Positions 45,809 to 57,726 of a stretch of DNA of 64,000 nucleotides are shown here, in pieces. Position numbers and translations under genes: made by a program. This stretch comes from Oryza sativa Japonica Group (taxonomy: Eukaryota; Streptophyta; Magnoliopsida; Poales; Poaceae), in assembly GCF_034140825.1 (NCBI RefSeq), contig NC_089037.1, positions 30,895,001-30,959,000 on the forward strand, read 5' to 3'. Position 1 is the first letter of the stretch. Each line of letters begins with the position of its first letter. Under the pieces are notes generated by a model. The model was given only the letters and a program-made list of their open reading frames with translations. It was not told where the DNA came from and did no database searches.

Positions 45809-45816
45809 TATTTAAA
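45809..45816 (+). promoter_or_regulatory. TATA-box candidate for the secreted peptide gene
   Basis: TATTTAAA sits 189 bp before the ATG at 45998, leaving a 5' UTR of about 150 nt. No other TATA-like site lies in the plausible range. Confidence 0.55.
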
Positions 45817-45997
45817 CGCCCAAGGCCCTGTACCTCTCCTGCAAGCCTAGCTCCATTTCAGAAACAGTGTTAGTACTAGTAGTAGTATTAGCCATACATA
45901 CACCTAGCTCGGGAGATTTAAGATTTTTTTTCAGGAGGAAAAGAAAAGAAAAAAAACTGAAGTCACCTGCTGTGCTCTGCGTGAAGCTTGCCAAGGA

Positions 45998-46222
45998 ATG
46001 GCCGGAGTTCTGAAGCTGCTGCTCGTGCTGGTCCTTCTGGTCTCGTCATCGGACGGCTCGGATGCGTCGAGGCATCTGAAAGGAGATGCGATCGAACGGT
46101 CAGGAGCAGCCGCAGGCGAGGCTGTCATGATGAGAGCCGTGATGGTGAGCAAGGCAAAGGCTGGGCACTCTGGCTGCACCTACGACCCCAACACCACCAT
46201 TGGACGGCGCTGCCGGCCATGA
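45998..46222 (+). CDS. Small secreted peptide precursor with a C-terminal cysteine pair, 74 aa
   Basis: Single exon. Residues 1 to about 20 are a strong signal peptide with core LKLLLVLVLLVSSS. A variable middle follows (RHLKGD at 25-30, then Ala/Gly-rich), and the precursor ends in a compact conserved-looking tail GHSGCTYDPNTTIGRRCRP with cysteines at 60 and 72. Signal peptide, disposable middle and short basic C-terminal end is the layout of plant signalling-peptide precursors. The C-T-x-x-P...C arrangement recalls, from memory, the SCREW/CTNIP phytocytokines, whose active part is a short disulfide-closed C-terminal peptide perceived by a leucine-rich-repeat receptor kinase. That link is a hypothesis. 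ATG context (CCAAGGAATGG) is good and a TATA box lies upstream. It could also be an unrelated short secreted protein. Confidence 0.75.
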   Translation: MAGVLKLLLVLVLLVSSSDGSDASRHLKGDAIERSGAAAGEAVMMRAVMVSKAKAGHSGCTYDPNTTIGRRCRP

Positions 46223-47658
46223 GAAAGCTAGCCCAGACACAGCTCAGAGCAATTAAGCAATGATTATTACTTTGTCTCGTAACTATTGGTTTGATTTAAT
46301 TTGATTCTTTCGGTGCTCATCACTAAAAGATGCAATAAACTGTGTACATACTGCAGATACATGGTATGGCAATAGTGTGTGTGTGTGTGTGCAAAAAACA
46401 CAGTACTAGTAGGAGTAGTATTTTATATCAACAGATCAACTGTATGTGTACAGTAGCATTGTTTATGCTACACCCAGCCAATTAATTAATTAATTAATTA
46501 ACTGATTTTGCTGTTGCTGAATTGTTGGTCTGTGTGTACCAAGTTCAGATGGAATGTTGATGGTACTTGATAGGCAACGATAACCACGTGCACTTGCTGA
46601 ATCAGTGTATCCAACCAAACTGTTCATGTGTGCTCATGCATAGTATAATTAATTAGTCCCAAGAGATTCTTCCCAATTTTTTGAATAAGACGAATGGTCA
46701 AACATATGAGAAAAAGTCAATGGTGTCATATATTAAAAAACGGAGGTAGTAAAAGATTTAAGATAAATAATAGTACCATGTTTCTTTATTCTGTATATTG
46801 ATTCAGTGATCAAGGGCATGGAGTTGGAGATGCAAACTTGCCATTACACAGGTCAGATTACTGTTCAGGACTCAAGAAAAACTTGTGACCTAGAAATGCC
46901 ACGAATAAATATCACGGCACTGTGCATATGCAGCATTGCATGGGGAAAAACACCAGCAGGCTGATGAGTCAGTCAGTTTGGCCCTACGTATATGCAGCTT
47001 GAACTCCAGCTCCAAGAGGATCAGGACATGGATCGCCTTGGCCTACCAAACGCATGCTTTGTTTCCCTGGCTGCCATTTTATTATTCAAAACAATGTGTT
47101 TTTTTAACACATGAACCATCACTGTCATGGCTTGTCATTGTCACAAGCCAAACAAAACATGGTTCAGTGAGTAGTCCGTCAGTTCATATAACCCATAATA
47201 CTGAACCCCTGGGTCCACTGTATCCTTATCAGGTTTTCCCACCCCCACCGATTTATTGAAAACCGGCCAAAAATCAATGACTTTTAGTCAATGTCATACG
47301 GAAATCAGTTAAAACCGATTGATTTTTCTAAATAACTAGCTGTTTCACGAAAATCGAACCTTGATCCTTATAGTCCATCTATTTTTAAATAACTGATATC
47401 AAAATTATTCATCCTTATTTTTTTGCGAGTTATCTATCTTAAAACTTTAATTACTAGGAGTATCTCTTTTTATTTTAACAAATAAAGAGTTACAAATACT
47501 TAAATGCCAGAATGAAAATGTATTGCTTCCTACACATAAACATGACACTTAATTCTTCACATTGTAGTCAAAGAGTATATTTAGCGGTCAAAGTGTAACA
47601 ATAATAGTCAATGCGTAGTTTTTTGAAAACGTAAGGAGATTAATTGTACTATCTCTAA
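46223..47658. other. 3' flank of the peptide gene, gene-free
   Basis: 46223 to about 46340 is likely 3' UTR (AATAAAC at about 46334). A short TG run at 46374-46391 and ATTAATTAATTAATTAATTA at 46481-46500 are simple repeats. No further gene is visible. Confidence 0.5.
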
Positions 47659-47898
47659 GAGCAAAGATAATAATATAGCCCACTTTCTACTATTAGCCCA
47701 TCCTAAAGTCAACACATATAATAGATTAGCTATAATTTTCTTCTCCTATCTCTATCTCTCACTTATACATTTAATGTATTTGTCTTGGAGCTTATGTTAA
47801 GCTAGCTCTTGCATGAGAGCCAACACCCTTTTCTTTTGTTTACCTCTCTCCTCCACATAAGCTTATAGTAAACTTATAGCTCACTATTATACTTGCTC
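47659..47898. mobile_element. Tourist-like MITE, first of three in tandem
   Basis: Ends GAGCAAAGATAATAATATAG and CTATTATACTTGCTC, with TAA at 47656-47658 and 47899-47901. A related element is at 60735-60978. Confidence 0.85.
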
Positions 47899-47901
47899 TA
47901 A

Positions 47902-48166
47902 GAGCACCCGCAATGGTAAAATAAGGTGCTATCTATAAAACATGTATATCTTAGCAATAGACTAGATTAGTAGTATACCACATCAATAGTATATCTACAC
48001 ATGGGTATCTATAGGTCTCTAATCCATTGCCTTGTTTTTCTCTATAGACTATCTCCGGGTTAGTAGATAGTTTTGTTCTCTCTCTTCATTTAATCTCTTC
48101 CAAGTAGGAAAATATGTTGATATGGATCTTTTGTAGAGAGCCTATAGGTAACCATTGTGGGTGCCC
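47902..48166. mobile_element. Tourist-like MITE, second of three in tandem
   Basis: Ends GAGCACCCGCAATGG and CCATTGTGGGTGCCC, with TAA at 47899-47901 and 48167-48169. Interior contains CTATCTATAAAACATGTATA and CTATAGACTATCTCCGGGTT. Confidence 0.9.
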
Positions 48167-48169
48167 TAA

Positions 48170-48418
48170 GAGCACCCGCAATGGTAAAGTAAAGGTGCTA
48201 TCTATAAAACATATACATCTCAACAATAGACTAGATTAATAGTAAACCATCTCAATAATATGTCTACATGGGTATCTATAGCTCTCTAATACATTGTCTC
48301 GTTTTTCTCTATAGACTATCTCCAGGTTAGTAGATAGATTTGCTCTCTCTCTTCATTTAATCTCTTCCAAATAGAAAAATATGCTGACATGGATCCCTTA
48401 TAGAGATTGCGGGTGCCC
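48170..48418. mobile_element. Tourist-like MITE, third of three in tandem
   Basis: Same family as the second element, in the same orientation (GAGCACCCGCAATGG...GCGGGTGCCC), with TAA at 48167-48169 and 48419-48421. A short deletion near the right end has removed part of the terminal repeat, leaving ATTGCGGGTGCCC. Confidence 0.9.
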
Positions 48419-48421
48419 TAA

Positions 48422-50097
48422 GAGAAACAGAAAGAAACATCAGTAATGCGTGGATACATGGATTACTAGTACCTTTGTGTAATCATGCATGCAAGAATAC
48501 AAATGGTACTATCCATTGTGGGAGTAGAAAAACTAATTTGGTGCAGCTAAACAACAGGCATTTTGCAATCTGCATATATATGCTGATTTCTGCAACTTCT
48601 CTCGCAGATCATCATCAGGCTGCCCGGCCGGTGCAGCGCTGGAAGTAAAACAAAACCTTTGAGGAGACCTGGTCTCTGCAGCTTCTGTAGCTGCAACTGT
48701 GCTGCCATACCATGAGAAGTACTACACGATGAGTCGACGACGATCAGCATGGATGTGATCAAGAGCTTCTCTTTCCTTCCCTTTTTAAAGAGATTTTATT
48801 TGTTCAGTGCAGCAGCAGGCAGCCTTTGGCTACTGACTTGTTGGAGGTAGACGTGACAAGTAGGAGGAGCAGCTGTGCAAAAGTAGCCTCATACAAGGAT
48901 GCCATCTGCTCCATAACTGATCACTGAATCTTCACTGTGCATCCCACTAGCTGCTCGCTCCTCCTCTCTGCGACACACTGGACATGTGCCAAGGCTAGTG
49001 CCATGCTCTCGCGTCCGAATATACAGTCGGTCTCTTATCCAGTGGGTTCTGCAATTTGTGCGCCGTCCTGAACGACCTTGAATAATTTGTGCAAGAAGAT
49101 AGGGGAGAAGGAAATAAGGACATCAGGTAAGTAGAAATGTTCAACAGTGGCATTTATCGAAGGTACCAATCTTTGGAGATGAAGGTACCAATCGACCATT
49201 TATCATTGCCGAGTGTTCTTTTCTAAGAAATGAAACCATTCTACTCCTATTCAGCACTCAGATACACATTTAACTTGGTTTTCGTTAGCACGTTTTTCAA
49301 ACTGCTAAATGGTGTATTTCACACAAGAACTTTCTGTATAAAAATTGTTCAAAAACTTTCTATATAAAAATTATTTTAAAATATGAGACAAATCTATTTT
49401 TAAAATTTGTAATAATTAAAACTCAATTAATAATGTACTAATAAATTTATTGTTTTTCATACCCTAACTTTATCTTCATCTTCACTAGAAACTAACACCA
49501 CCAAAGTCATTCAGCTATTCAGCCATTTGACTTTTGCCTCATCTTTTTGTGATACCCAAACACCTATTTCATGTAATGAAAATTTTAGTTGTCTTTCATA
49601 AGTTCTATCCACTTGTTACAAGGTGCTCCTATGCTCTTGCCCCACAATGCAATAATAGTTGAATCGAAGGCGGACAGCATCCAATTAGATTGGCAAAAAG
49701 CTTTTGCTTGTTAGCAATATGATCACAGATTCACAGTTTACACATGAAGAAGTCTATGGGCATGTTAGGACATCATCTCTTTGATCATGCAACATTGCAA
49801 AATGGGCAGTGATCCCTTACAAAAGAGGTCCCATTGCCAAATACCACGATTTACATCGAAAATTGCAATTGTTTGGATCTCAAAGTTCTGTATATCTTCT
49901 GTCTAGGATCTGCAAAATTCTCTAGTAAGCTTCACCCCAGCACCTACATCATTGTTCTAGTATGGATCAAAGTTGTAAATACATCTCAGTTTAACGCCTG
50001 CAGAAACCATATGTTGAAGAACGAAAGGGTATGAGTATGTCTTTTTTTTTAAAAAAATCTGCCTGAGGAAAAAAATTAACACTTACTATTTCACGAT
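48422..50097. other. Gene-free stretch and 3' flank of ERO1
   Basis: At 49220-49495 lies a copy of the 'accgtttagcagtttgaaaa' dispersed repeat in the inverse orientation (TTTTTCAAACTGCTAAATGGTG). The remainder has no recognisable exon. The final 100-300 bp before 50098 are probably the ERO1 3' UTR. Confidence 0.5.
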
Positions 50098-53000
50098 TCA
50101 GATAGGAAACACCGGTTTCACAGTAGAAGAGCTCTGTTGTTTAATGACATCCTCAATTGATGGTCCTTTTTCATGTACAAAGTTGACAGATTCTGACAGC
50201 CTATTCAGAAGGTTTACTAGTGCAATGACCTCATTTCGCTGCAGCTGGAGCTGAATAATTTACCCAGAAGACAAATTGTCAGACTCATCACCATTGCAAA
50301 CATCTTAAATGTATTCAACGGTAAATTTGAACAGTATTTCCTGTTGCTCTCATGCCAAAAAGTAACTACTGCTACTAGTAAATTGTTAAGACAATCCACA
50401 ACTTAAGATTTTTTGTGATCATCAACAGCAAGTGTTAAGGAATTAGGTAATATGAGCGCAATCTGCCAAATAAAGCACTCAAACTGGAGCATGGTCCAAC
50501 CAATTGAACACAAAGGAGTCTTAAACATATTACTTTATGTTGCATAATGATAAAGCCAAGAGTAAAAATTAAATGAGATACGTACTGATTGATTCAAATG
50601 GTTCTCTCCATCAACAGAGAAAAGAATCTTCAATGCAGTACCGAGACCAAGAACTTGGAGCTTTCCCCATAATCGACACTTCTCACATCCAACACAATCC
50701 ATAATTGCACTGTGAAAATAACATTCCAAGGATATGATTTTGAATCAGACAAGTGCATATTATGAACTGAAAACATGAATAACATGAACACACACCTGAT
50801 ATTTCTAAATTGCTTCTGAATCTCCTGCTTTAGCTCAGGGCCATTTTCACCTTGCCAGAGTTTTGCTTCATCAAATGGTAACGGGCACGCTGATCTTAAT
50901 TTGGGGTTGTAAAGCAATTGCTTCACTAAAGACTGTGTTTTCAAGTCCTCTTCAGGATTGCCGGTGTTGTACTCAGCCTGCTCAAGGTAATCTGCTGCCT
51001 GCAAAAGCCAAATAAAACTATTATATGCAGCAAGCTTTAGAACAGAAAATTGGCAGCTTAACCTTGTAGTACATGAGTACCATGCAAAACAAAGAGTTCG
51101 ATTTTAAAGCAAGGGAGAAGGAGGAACCTTTGTCACAGCCCGAAGAACAAACAGGTAAGTGAAGTACAAATTTTGTACACGCTCGGGGTACTTCAGAACA
51201 CGGTCATACAGCAAAGGAAGATTATGTCCCCACTGTGGTCATTTGCATCACAATTTGTCAAACAATTATGAAAAATGATCTAACAAATACTAACTCAGGG
51301 GCATAATAATGGCACATACCAAGTTGGCAGATTCATCTAGAAGATAATCATAAGCAATGTGTACTGAAATTGAGGAGTGCAACCCTGAAATTAGCTTGTA
51401 CAGTGCCTTCTTCTCCTGACACATTTCTTCAGACGGATCTGAAAGAAACCGATACAATTTAAAAACCTGTGTTCAGATAATTTTATTGATACAGGAACGA
51501 AAGCAAATGATACCATCATATATATGTTGAGCTCCCTCAAAATTAATCGTATAAAGTAAGGCAGGAGATAGACAATAGATAAAATACAAGTAACACAGGA
51601 AAAAAAAGAGTTGGAATGAAATATATAAAGAATTAGACATTTCTACTTGCATTTCCAAATTACAGTGCAAATGAAACGAGAAGTCAAGAGTGGCATGGTA
51701 AACGTATCTGGGAGCACATATGCTTACATTTTGGACAGTTTTCTTTGTAGACAGAGTCCCATATTCTGCGAGCAGAATCACCAGTATAGCCAGTGTAACG
51801 TTCAGGGTTGAGTTGAAGATTCACATAAGTCATCTCAGCTGAAATGATGTTTTTTTCAGCAACTGTCACATATAGTAATAAAGAACACACAAAAGGGACA
51901 CAATATACTAAAAGGATGCAAAAACAACTTTACCATTATCAGTCTCATCGTCATATGTCCATGGATTGTCGGTTTCAATCCATCCTTTGAAAACCTTGGC
52001 ATCAAGGGTTCTATCAACAGTAGCCTGTGGTTTTCCTTCCTGACAGATCATACTATCTGGAGAAAGGCCACTGTAAGGCTTCTTGAATGGCTCAGGAAAC
52101 TCATTCTCTGGGCACTCACAGACACTACAATCCCTAAGCCGACACATTCCATCATCAGGCCAGAAAGGGCAGTCACACCACAATTTAACCTAAACAAGAA
52201 AGCAAATAAACAAGTGAATTTTTTTGAGTGTTTATTTTCAATGTCATATTTTGGTGCAATCATACACAAAGTTAACAAATAAAATAGTCAGGCAGCGTGT
52301 ATGACATACTGACTCCTCAGCATTTTACACGTCAGTATCTGTAGGTGCAAGATGGTAGTTGGTTAAGTGCTCTAACTGAAAAAATACTACACCAGTCAAT
52401 CCCACCTTTGCTAGAAACAGGACTAAGAGCAGAATTTTCAGGCATGCATCAATTAATCAATACTATCTCCTTGACCACAAATCTTAAGTTTAGTTATTGA
52501 TTGCCACTGCAAGGAAATGTAGAAACAAAAAGACTAAGATTAATCTGACATTGAAGCTATATATCACCATAAGGTAGCCAGCATGTCTCACCGTTTTTTT
52601 TTTTGCGGGGCAACACGTCTCACCTAATGCTCCACCAAACTAATCTGTTTAGTTGTGAAAATTCATTGACAAATAGAGGGGGGGGGGGGGGGGTAGAACA
52701 GATACCATTGCCTGCTATCTGAACCTTAAAAACCCCAGGATGCAACCGCGCATCACCACTACAGTACCAAACGCATCAATTTGGTAAATAGAACACACAA
52801 TATGCGTTTGGGAAATGATTCTACATTTATGCGCCACAGCCACATGGCCACATTCTTCAGTCACGCATGGATCGCTTTAAATTTCAGCAATTCTAGCTCT
52901 CCAAAACATAACTACAACATACATTTTCTGCAATCACTAATATCGCACACTAACGATTGCAAAAAGGCCATGGATCCATCCTCACCTTGAAGTACCTGAA

Positions 53001-53459
53001 GAAGGGCAAAGTGACGAGCTCCTGCAGGATCGGGTGCAGCACCTCCTCGTTGATGGCGTCCACCGTCTCGTAGTCGCAGCAGCAATCCTCCACCATCCCC
53101 GTGTACTTCCTCGTCCCCTAGCAGCACAACGCACAACACACCAAAAATCAAAAACCGACTCGCCACACACGAGAAACAAGTTCTCCCACGGCCACAGATC
53201 ACACCCTCCAACAACAGCAACGGGCGAGAGAACTCACGGGGCAGCCGCAGTCTCCGCCACGCGAGGACGAGGAGGCCGCCGGGAAGCTGCGCGAGCTGAC
53301 GGCGACGGCGAGGAGCGCCACGAGCAGCGCCCCCACCCCCGCGGCCGCCGCCCACCGACCCCGCTTCCGGCGCTTGCCTCCCGCCGCAGCCGCCGCGGCG
53401 GCGGGGGCGGGGGCAGGGGCGGCGCCGTTCGCCGCGGGAGCGGGCTCCTGAGGAGGCAT
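50098..53459 (-). CDS. ERO1: Endoplasmic reticulum oxidoreductin 1 (ERO1), 474 aa, nine exons
   Basis: Exons on the minus strand: 53459-53238, 53117-52986, 52189-51934, 51838-51728, 51438-51320, 51232-51128, 50998-50796, 50709-50586, 50250-50098. They total 1425 nt in phase with GT/AG borders throughout. The enzyme passes electrons from protein disulfide isomerase to oxygen through FAD and so drives disulfide formation in the ER. A cytosolic Ala/Pro-rich tail ends in KRRKRGRW (29-36). A signal anchor at about 37-54 and CGC (71-73) follow. The shuttle pair is C134-RLRD-C139. The FAD/PDI-proximal active site is C388-VG-C391 within [13 protein letters not shown], nearly identical to human ERO1. 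FAD-binding landmarks include [11 protein letters not shown] and [11 protein letters not shown]. Length equals the plant family norm. In rice endosperm ERO1 is needed for storage-protein disulfides. Confidence 0.96.
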
Positions 53460-53593
53460 CCCGCCTCCGCCCTGGAGTGGAAGGTTCTAGAAGCGAGATC
53501 TGGGCGGCTTGGAAACGAAACGAAAGGAAACGAGCCGCAGAAGAAATTGTCTCCCCGTGTTGCGCGAGTTCGTTGGAATTTATGGCGTCAAAT

Positions 53594-53618
53594 GGGGGGG
53601 GGGGGGGGGGGGGGGGGG
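53594..53618. repeat. 25-bp guanine run near the 5' end of ERO1
   Basis: An uninterrupted G25 on the + strand (C25 in ERO1's sense direction), 135 bp upstream of the ERO1 start codon. A 16-bp G run also lies in ERO1 intron 2 at 52678-52693. Such runs can form quadruplexes and are error-prone to sequence. Confidence 0.9.
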
Positions 53619-54387
53619 TTTGATTACAAGAGTGGATTTGTGTGTCACTGCGACGTGGGGCACATGGGTTTGCGAGAGGTGTTTAACGCTAATGACGCGC
53701 CTGTTGTTTTGGCAGGCAATTTTGCTAGGTGTACAACCATGGAGTCCTGGACGGCAACACGCGTCTACTAATAACTTTCTCTCGAAAATGTTACATGATT
53801 GAGGCCAGCAAAATCAAATATTCCTTTTAGATTATTTATTATAAAATGTAATTGATCCCCGCAAAAAAAATGTAATTGATTGGCAAATTTTCTAAGAGAA
53901 ATTAGCCTATTGAGAATGCAGTTAACCTTAATGCAAAACCAACAATAGAGATGAGAACAATTCGCTAGTCACGGGAGCATTTTTTTTTTGTCTAAAGCTA
54001 ATCGAGTTCGGTAGGGCTATATGGCAAGTCGGCGGTGGCTGTTGGCGGCTCAAGGCTCAAAAAACTAGACAAATTATTAATCATATTATTAATTAAATAT
54101 TAATTAGTGTGAACTAGAAAATGATTTATTTGGATTTTTGAAAAATATTTTTTGTGCGGGGAAGAAAAACATATATTACTCAGAATCAATAATTCCACAG
54201 ACTATAAGAGGACTACAATTTTCTTCCAACCAAAAAACGAACAAGACTTCACCCTACTTTTGTTTGTGAGGAAGTGGCTAACTGAATTTTGGCCTCGACT
54301 CACTTTCCTAATGACAATCTCTCTATCACCGCCAGCAACAAGCGACTTCGCTTCCTGAATGATGATAGCAAACACCAAACGGTCCTT
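53619..54387. other. Gene-free stretch between ERO1 and the LINE fragment
   Basis: AT-rich sequence with no exon. Part of 54150-54387 may be the 3' end of the LINE, but no clear poly(A) tail or target duplication is visible. Confidence 0.45.
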
Positions 54388-55405
54388 CTACTTGCTATCA
54401 AGAAGATGAAGAACTATGAGGCAATCTGTCTCAACCACTATTGGGAGTAAAGTCCACTGAACTGCCTTTGATAGACCATCCATAAACGCCCGGAGTTCAG
54501 ATTCCAGTGCCTCACTGCATCTCTCGATTGCCTTACCGGAAGCAAAGATGGTTTTCCCAGCACTATCCCGAAGAATTGCCCCGACACCCCCTTTCTCTGC
54601 ACTACTATCAAAGGAGCCATCTATGTTTAGTTTCATCCACCCCACTGGTGGTCTTTCCCATCGCAGCTGAGGCTTGGGCGAGGCATGGGATCTTGGCGAT
54701 TCCTTGACTGAATTAACCATATTTGCCCTTTACCAGGTCGATAGAAGGATTTTGCCGGATTTAAAACAGTGTGTCTACATAGCTTACAATGAATCTCTTT
54801 GAGACCTCAATTGGCGGGGCTACTTTATCATGGATGAGTTCATTCCTCACAAACCAGTTCCTCCAAAGAACCATCAAGAACATGGCACACTCATACGCAT
54901 ATAGACCTTCAATACAGTCAAAAAGCCAGTTAGTGCCAAATTGAATATTCTGAATATCCAAGTGAATAGGGTATGCCTAAGCGCCCACCCGAGATTGGAC
55001 TCGAGGGTGGGTAAGACCCGGAGTGAGGTTGTCCATGAGCGGAGGCCCCTCGAAGAGGCGAGCCCGGAAACCACTCGTTTTTTTAGTACCCAAAACTCTA
55101 GTGTTTTAAAGTGAGAGGGATTCTACCTTTGGAGAAGGTAGGATTCCTCGGAGCAAAGGAGTACTAGTGTTTACTTTTTTTCGTGGAAGTGAGATAAGTA
55201 TTTCCTTAGGGATATTGTCTGTCTTGTATAAGGATGCCCAGAGATGGCTAGCATGAATATTTCTGCACAGGGCATGAGCTGCATCCTCCTTCTCTCTGTC
55301 ACAAATAGAACAGATATATGTTTTTTTTTCTTCCAAATTTCTCTTCTTTTTATTTTCCAAAGTCGCTAAACTGTTTGAAGCTACTCTCCAGGCAAAAATT
55401 CTCAC
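54388..55405 (-). mobile_element. 5'-truncated LINE fragment (zf-RVT and RNase H ends of ORF2)
   Basis: On the minus strand, 55405-55106 reads MRIFAWRVASNSLATLENKK, then C-x2-C and H-x4-H spaced residues (ICSICDREKEDAAHALC), matching the zf-RVT domain. 54961-54761 contains LMVLWRNWFVRNELIHDK, typical of the linker. 54720-54388 has an RNase H-like RVT_3 domain with WMKLNIDGSFD, GVGAILRDSAGK and ALESELRAFMDGL. The three parts are in order but in different frames, so the fragment is decayed. The endonuclease and polymerase parts are absent. It is the 3' third of an L1-clade plant LINE. Confidence 0.85.
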
Positions 55406-57525
55406 ATTTGAAAAATATTTCTATACATATTTTTTCACACAAAACGTATCGTTTATTAGTTTGGGAAACATGCTAACAGAAATAAACTCAGCCTAAATCT
55501 CAAAATATCAGTATAAATTTAACTTTAGAATTTAGCCAATTTACCTGTTTACTTTTACATTCCAGAACTCTTCTGTGTACAGTTTTTCTCCCACGCCCGT
55601 GTGCACCGAGCGATTTCGTATTTCCGTCAGGGGTATAATCGTGGGAACCCGCGCCACGCGGCCATAAACCGCCAATTACGAACACACGGAAGCGGATCTA
55701 ACGGCCGCTACGAACCTGAAAATAATCGGACAGCCAGGAATGTCCCGTTTGACGTGGCAGTGGACCTGTGGGCGCCGTAGCTTTGACCGATGAAAAGCCA
55801 CGAGCCCACGACACGTTAACGTCGTTAAGTACGTTGCACGCGGGGCGTTTCTTCGCGCGAGAGTTGAATAGTTTTTGACATGTCGACGGCGTCTGGAAGG
55901 ATCACAAATATCTGCAAACCAAACCCATTTTCAAGCGAAATTCATCATTTTCTTTATATATATCCCGGTGGAATGGAAGTAACTAGTACTCCTACCTGTA
56001 CTTGTGTGTGCGTGTCAGTATTTCCAATTACCTCTCGTGCTGGGTGCAAATAAATTATTAGGGATTCACGGTGGATTGCTTCGAAATATAAACGTACGTT
56101 TTGCTTTGCGGACAAAACTTGGAAAATCTAGAATAATTATACTCCTCGATAGGACGTTGATTCTCGTAATTAATTGCGTTGATGGTACAGATCTGTTCAG
56201 GTTTATAGGCCCAACTACACACAGTTTGGTTCGTGAGGCCCAATTCCTGATTCTGTCCGGCCCATGCACATCCAAAGGCCCAAATAAGTAAACCGTTTTA
56301 AATCCTTTTTGGCACATCGTCATCTCTCGCAAGTACTATCTCATTCTCCGAATTTGAATCCTTTGTTCAGATCAACCAAAACAGCAATTAGCTGCTTCAT
56401 ATCGAAGGCCTCATGAGTGTGATTTTCTTTTACGTTGTGCTATGGGCTTGGAGCAAAGCAAAATTAATGTTCTGCTGGTTACTATAATGAACTTCCTTTT
56501 TTTTAAAAAAACTATACTGAACAAAGCCATCTTCATCTAATGGCATTTGCTCTGCCACTGTCTGATTTCCTGTGTGAGTTCAGTGATCAATCTACTAATC
56601 TAAAGCCGGCACTTTTGCCGACATTCCATTGGTCCACGTGTCGCCGTAAATTTTTAGCGATGTAGCGAAACGCGCGAGTGGGCTGCGGTAATCAAGCGTA
56701 TTCGCGATTGATCTATATGTCATGCAATCACGCCGAAAAAAAACAGAGAAAAAAACAGTTCCAGACTTTATCTACCGGTGGTGCCTAGCTGGGCTGTAGA
56801 GCCCAGTAATCCGTGCATGGGCCTTGCCACGTGGCCCTGCACAGCTCATATGCTAGCGGTGCACCATTGCACCATTAGAGAGAGCATGTAAAACAAAAGG
56901 AGAGGAAAAGTGTAAAAAAATCAAAAAATAATTTTGTAAAAATATATAAATAAATACGGCGTACTACAATTTATAAACAGTAAATTTATGAAAAAAATAA
57001 CATAATTGATTGGACTGTAATCTCCATAAATGTATTTTATGATATGTATTTTCCACCATCAATAAAAATTCTAATGAATTGTTTGCAAAACTCTCAGGTT
57101 TGGTGAAATCCATTTTTTTAGTAAACATACATTTTCTTTTCTTTCCCTAATAGCATATGAAATCATTTGTCAAAGCTAAACAGCGCGTCCACAAATTAAC
57201 CAACAAATTTTTTAACAAGTGTAAATTACTTTTCTATTTGGATTCATCTTAATATTCAACAATAAGGCAAAAATAAATCTAAATATCATCCAAATTTTTC
57301 TATGTTCTAATGAAGCTATGGATAATATACACGGGCTATATACAAACTAGCGCGCCAATACGCGCGCTGATTTTCTAGTTCTTTTTAATCTCCGACGCTG
57401 CACAAAGGCCATCATCTGGCTACGCGCTGCAAGATGGTGGTGCAGATCGACAACCAAGACAACGTTATACCATTGACTTCACTGACGCTGAAGACGCGGA
57501 ACGCGTCGCCTCCTTCGATGTGCGT
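55406..57525. other. Intergenic stretch before the inhibitor cluster
   Basis: 55600-55870 is GC-richer and contains ACGTGGC words and GACGTGGCAG at about 55750, as in stress-responsive promoters; 55955-55965 has TTTATATATATC. No coding exon follows on either strand, so this may be a promoter for a non-coding or unrecognised transcript. 56640-57400 is AT-rich and featureless. Confidence 0.45.
56206..56285. promoter_or_regulatory. Orphan cluster of GGCCCA motifs
   Basis: AGGCCCAACT, AGGCCCAATT, CGGCCCATGC and AGGCCCAAAT occur within 80 bp, all in one orientation. Clusters of this Site II core normally mark promoters. No gene I can recognise starts within 1 kb on either side. Confidence 0.4.
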
Positions 57526-57619
57526 TAACAATTCACCGAAAATCTTATACATTGAAGCAAGTTGTTGCCAACAACGTGGTAGTATCATCTAGTGAAGGCT
57601 CAACCTTCTCTATCTCTCT

Positions 57620-57629
57620 CTATATCAAC
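57620..57629 (+). promoter_or_regulatory. TATA box of inhibitor gene A
   Basis: CTATATCAAC lies 107 bp before the ATG at 57727. The same box and the surrounding TAGTGAAGG and ACCTTCTC words recur upstream of gene B, showing that the promoter was duplicated with the gene. Confidence 0.6.
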
Positions 57630-57726
57630 TCAACCCAAACTATCTATCTTGATGCTGGAGCTAGATCAAATCACAGAGAGTGTGCTAATAGCTAGGACTG
57701 TACACTGCCGCAGCAATCAACCAAAC

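Noticed and set aside
54388-54720. A free-standing host RNase H gene
   Set aside because: The RVT_3-type RNase H motif follows zf-RVT and linker remnants in order on the same strand, so it is the end of a LINE ORF2.
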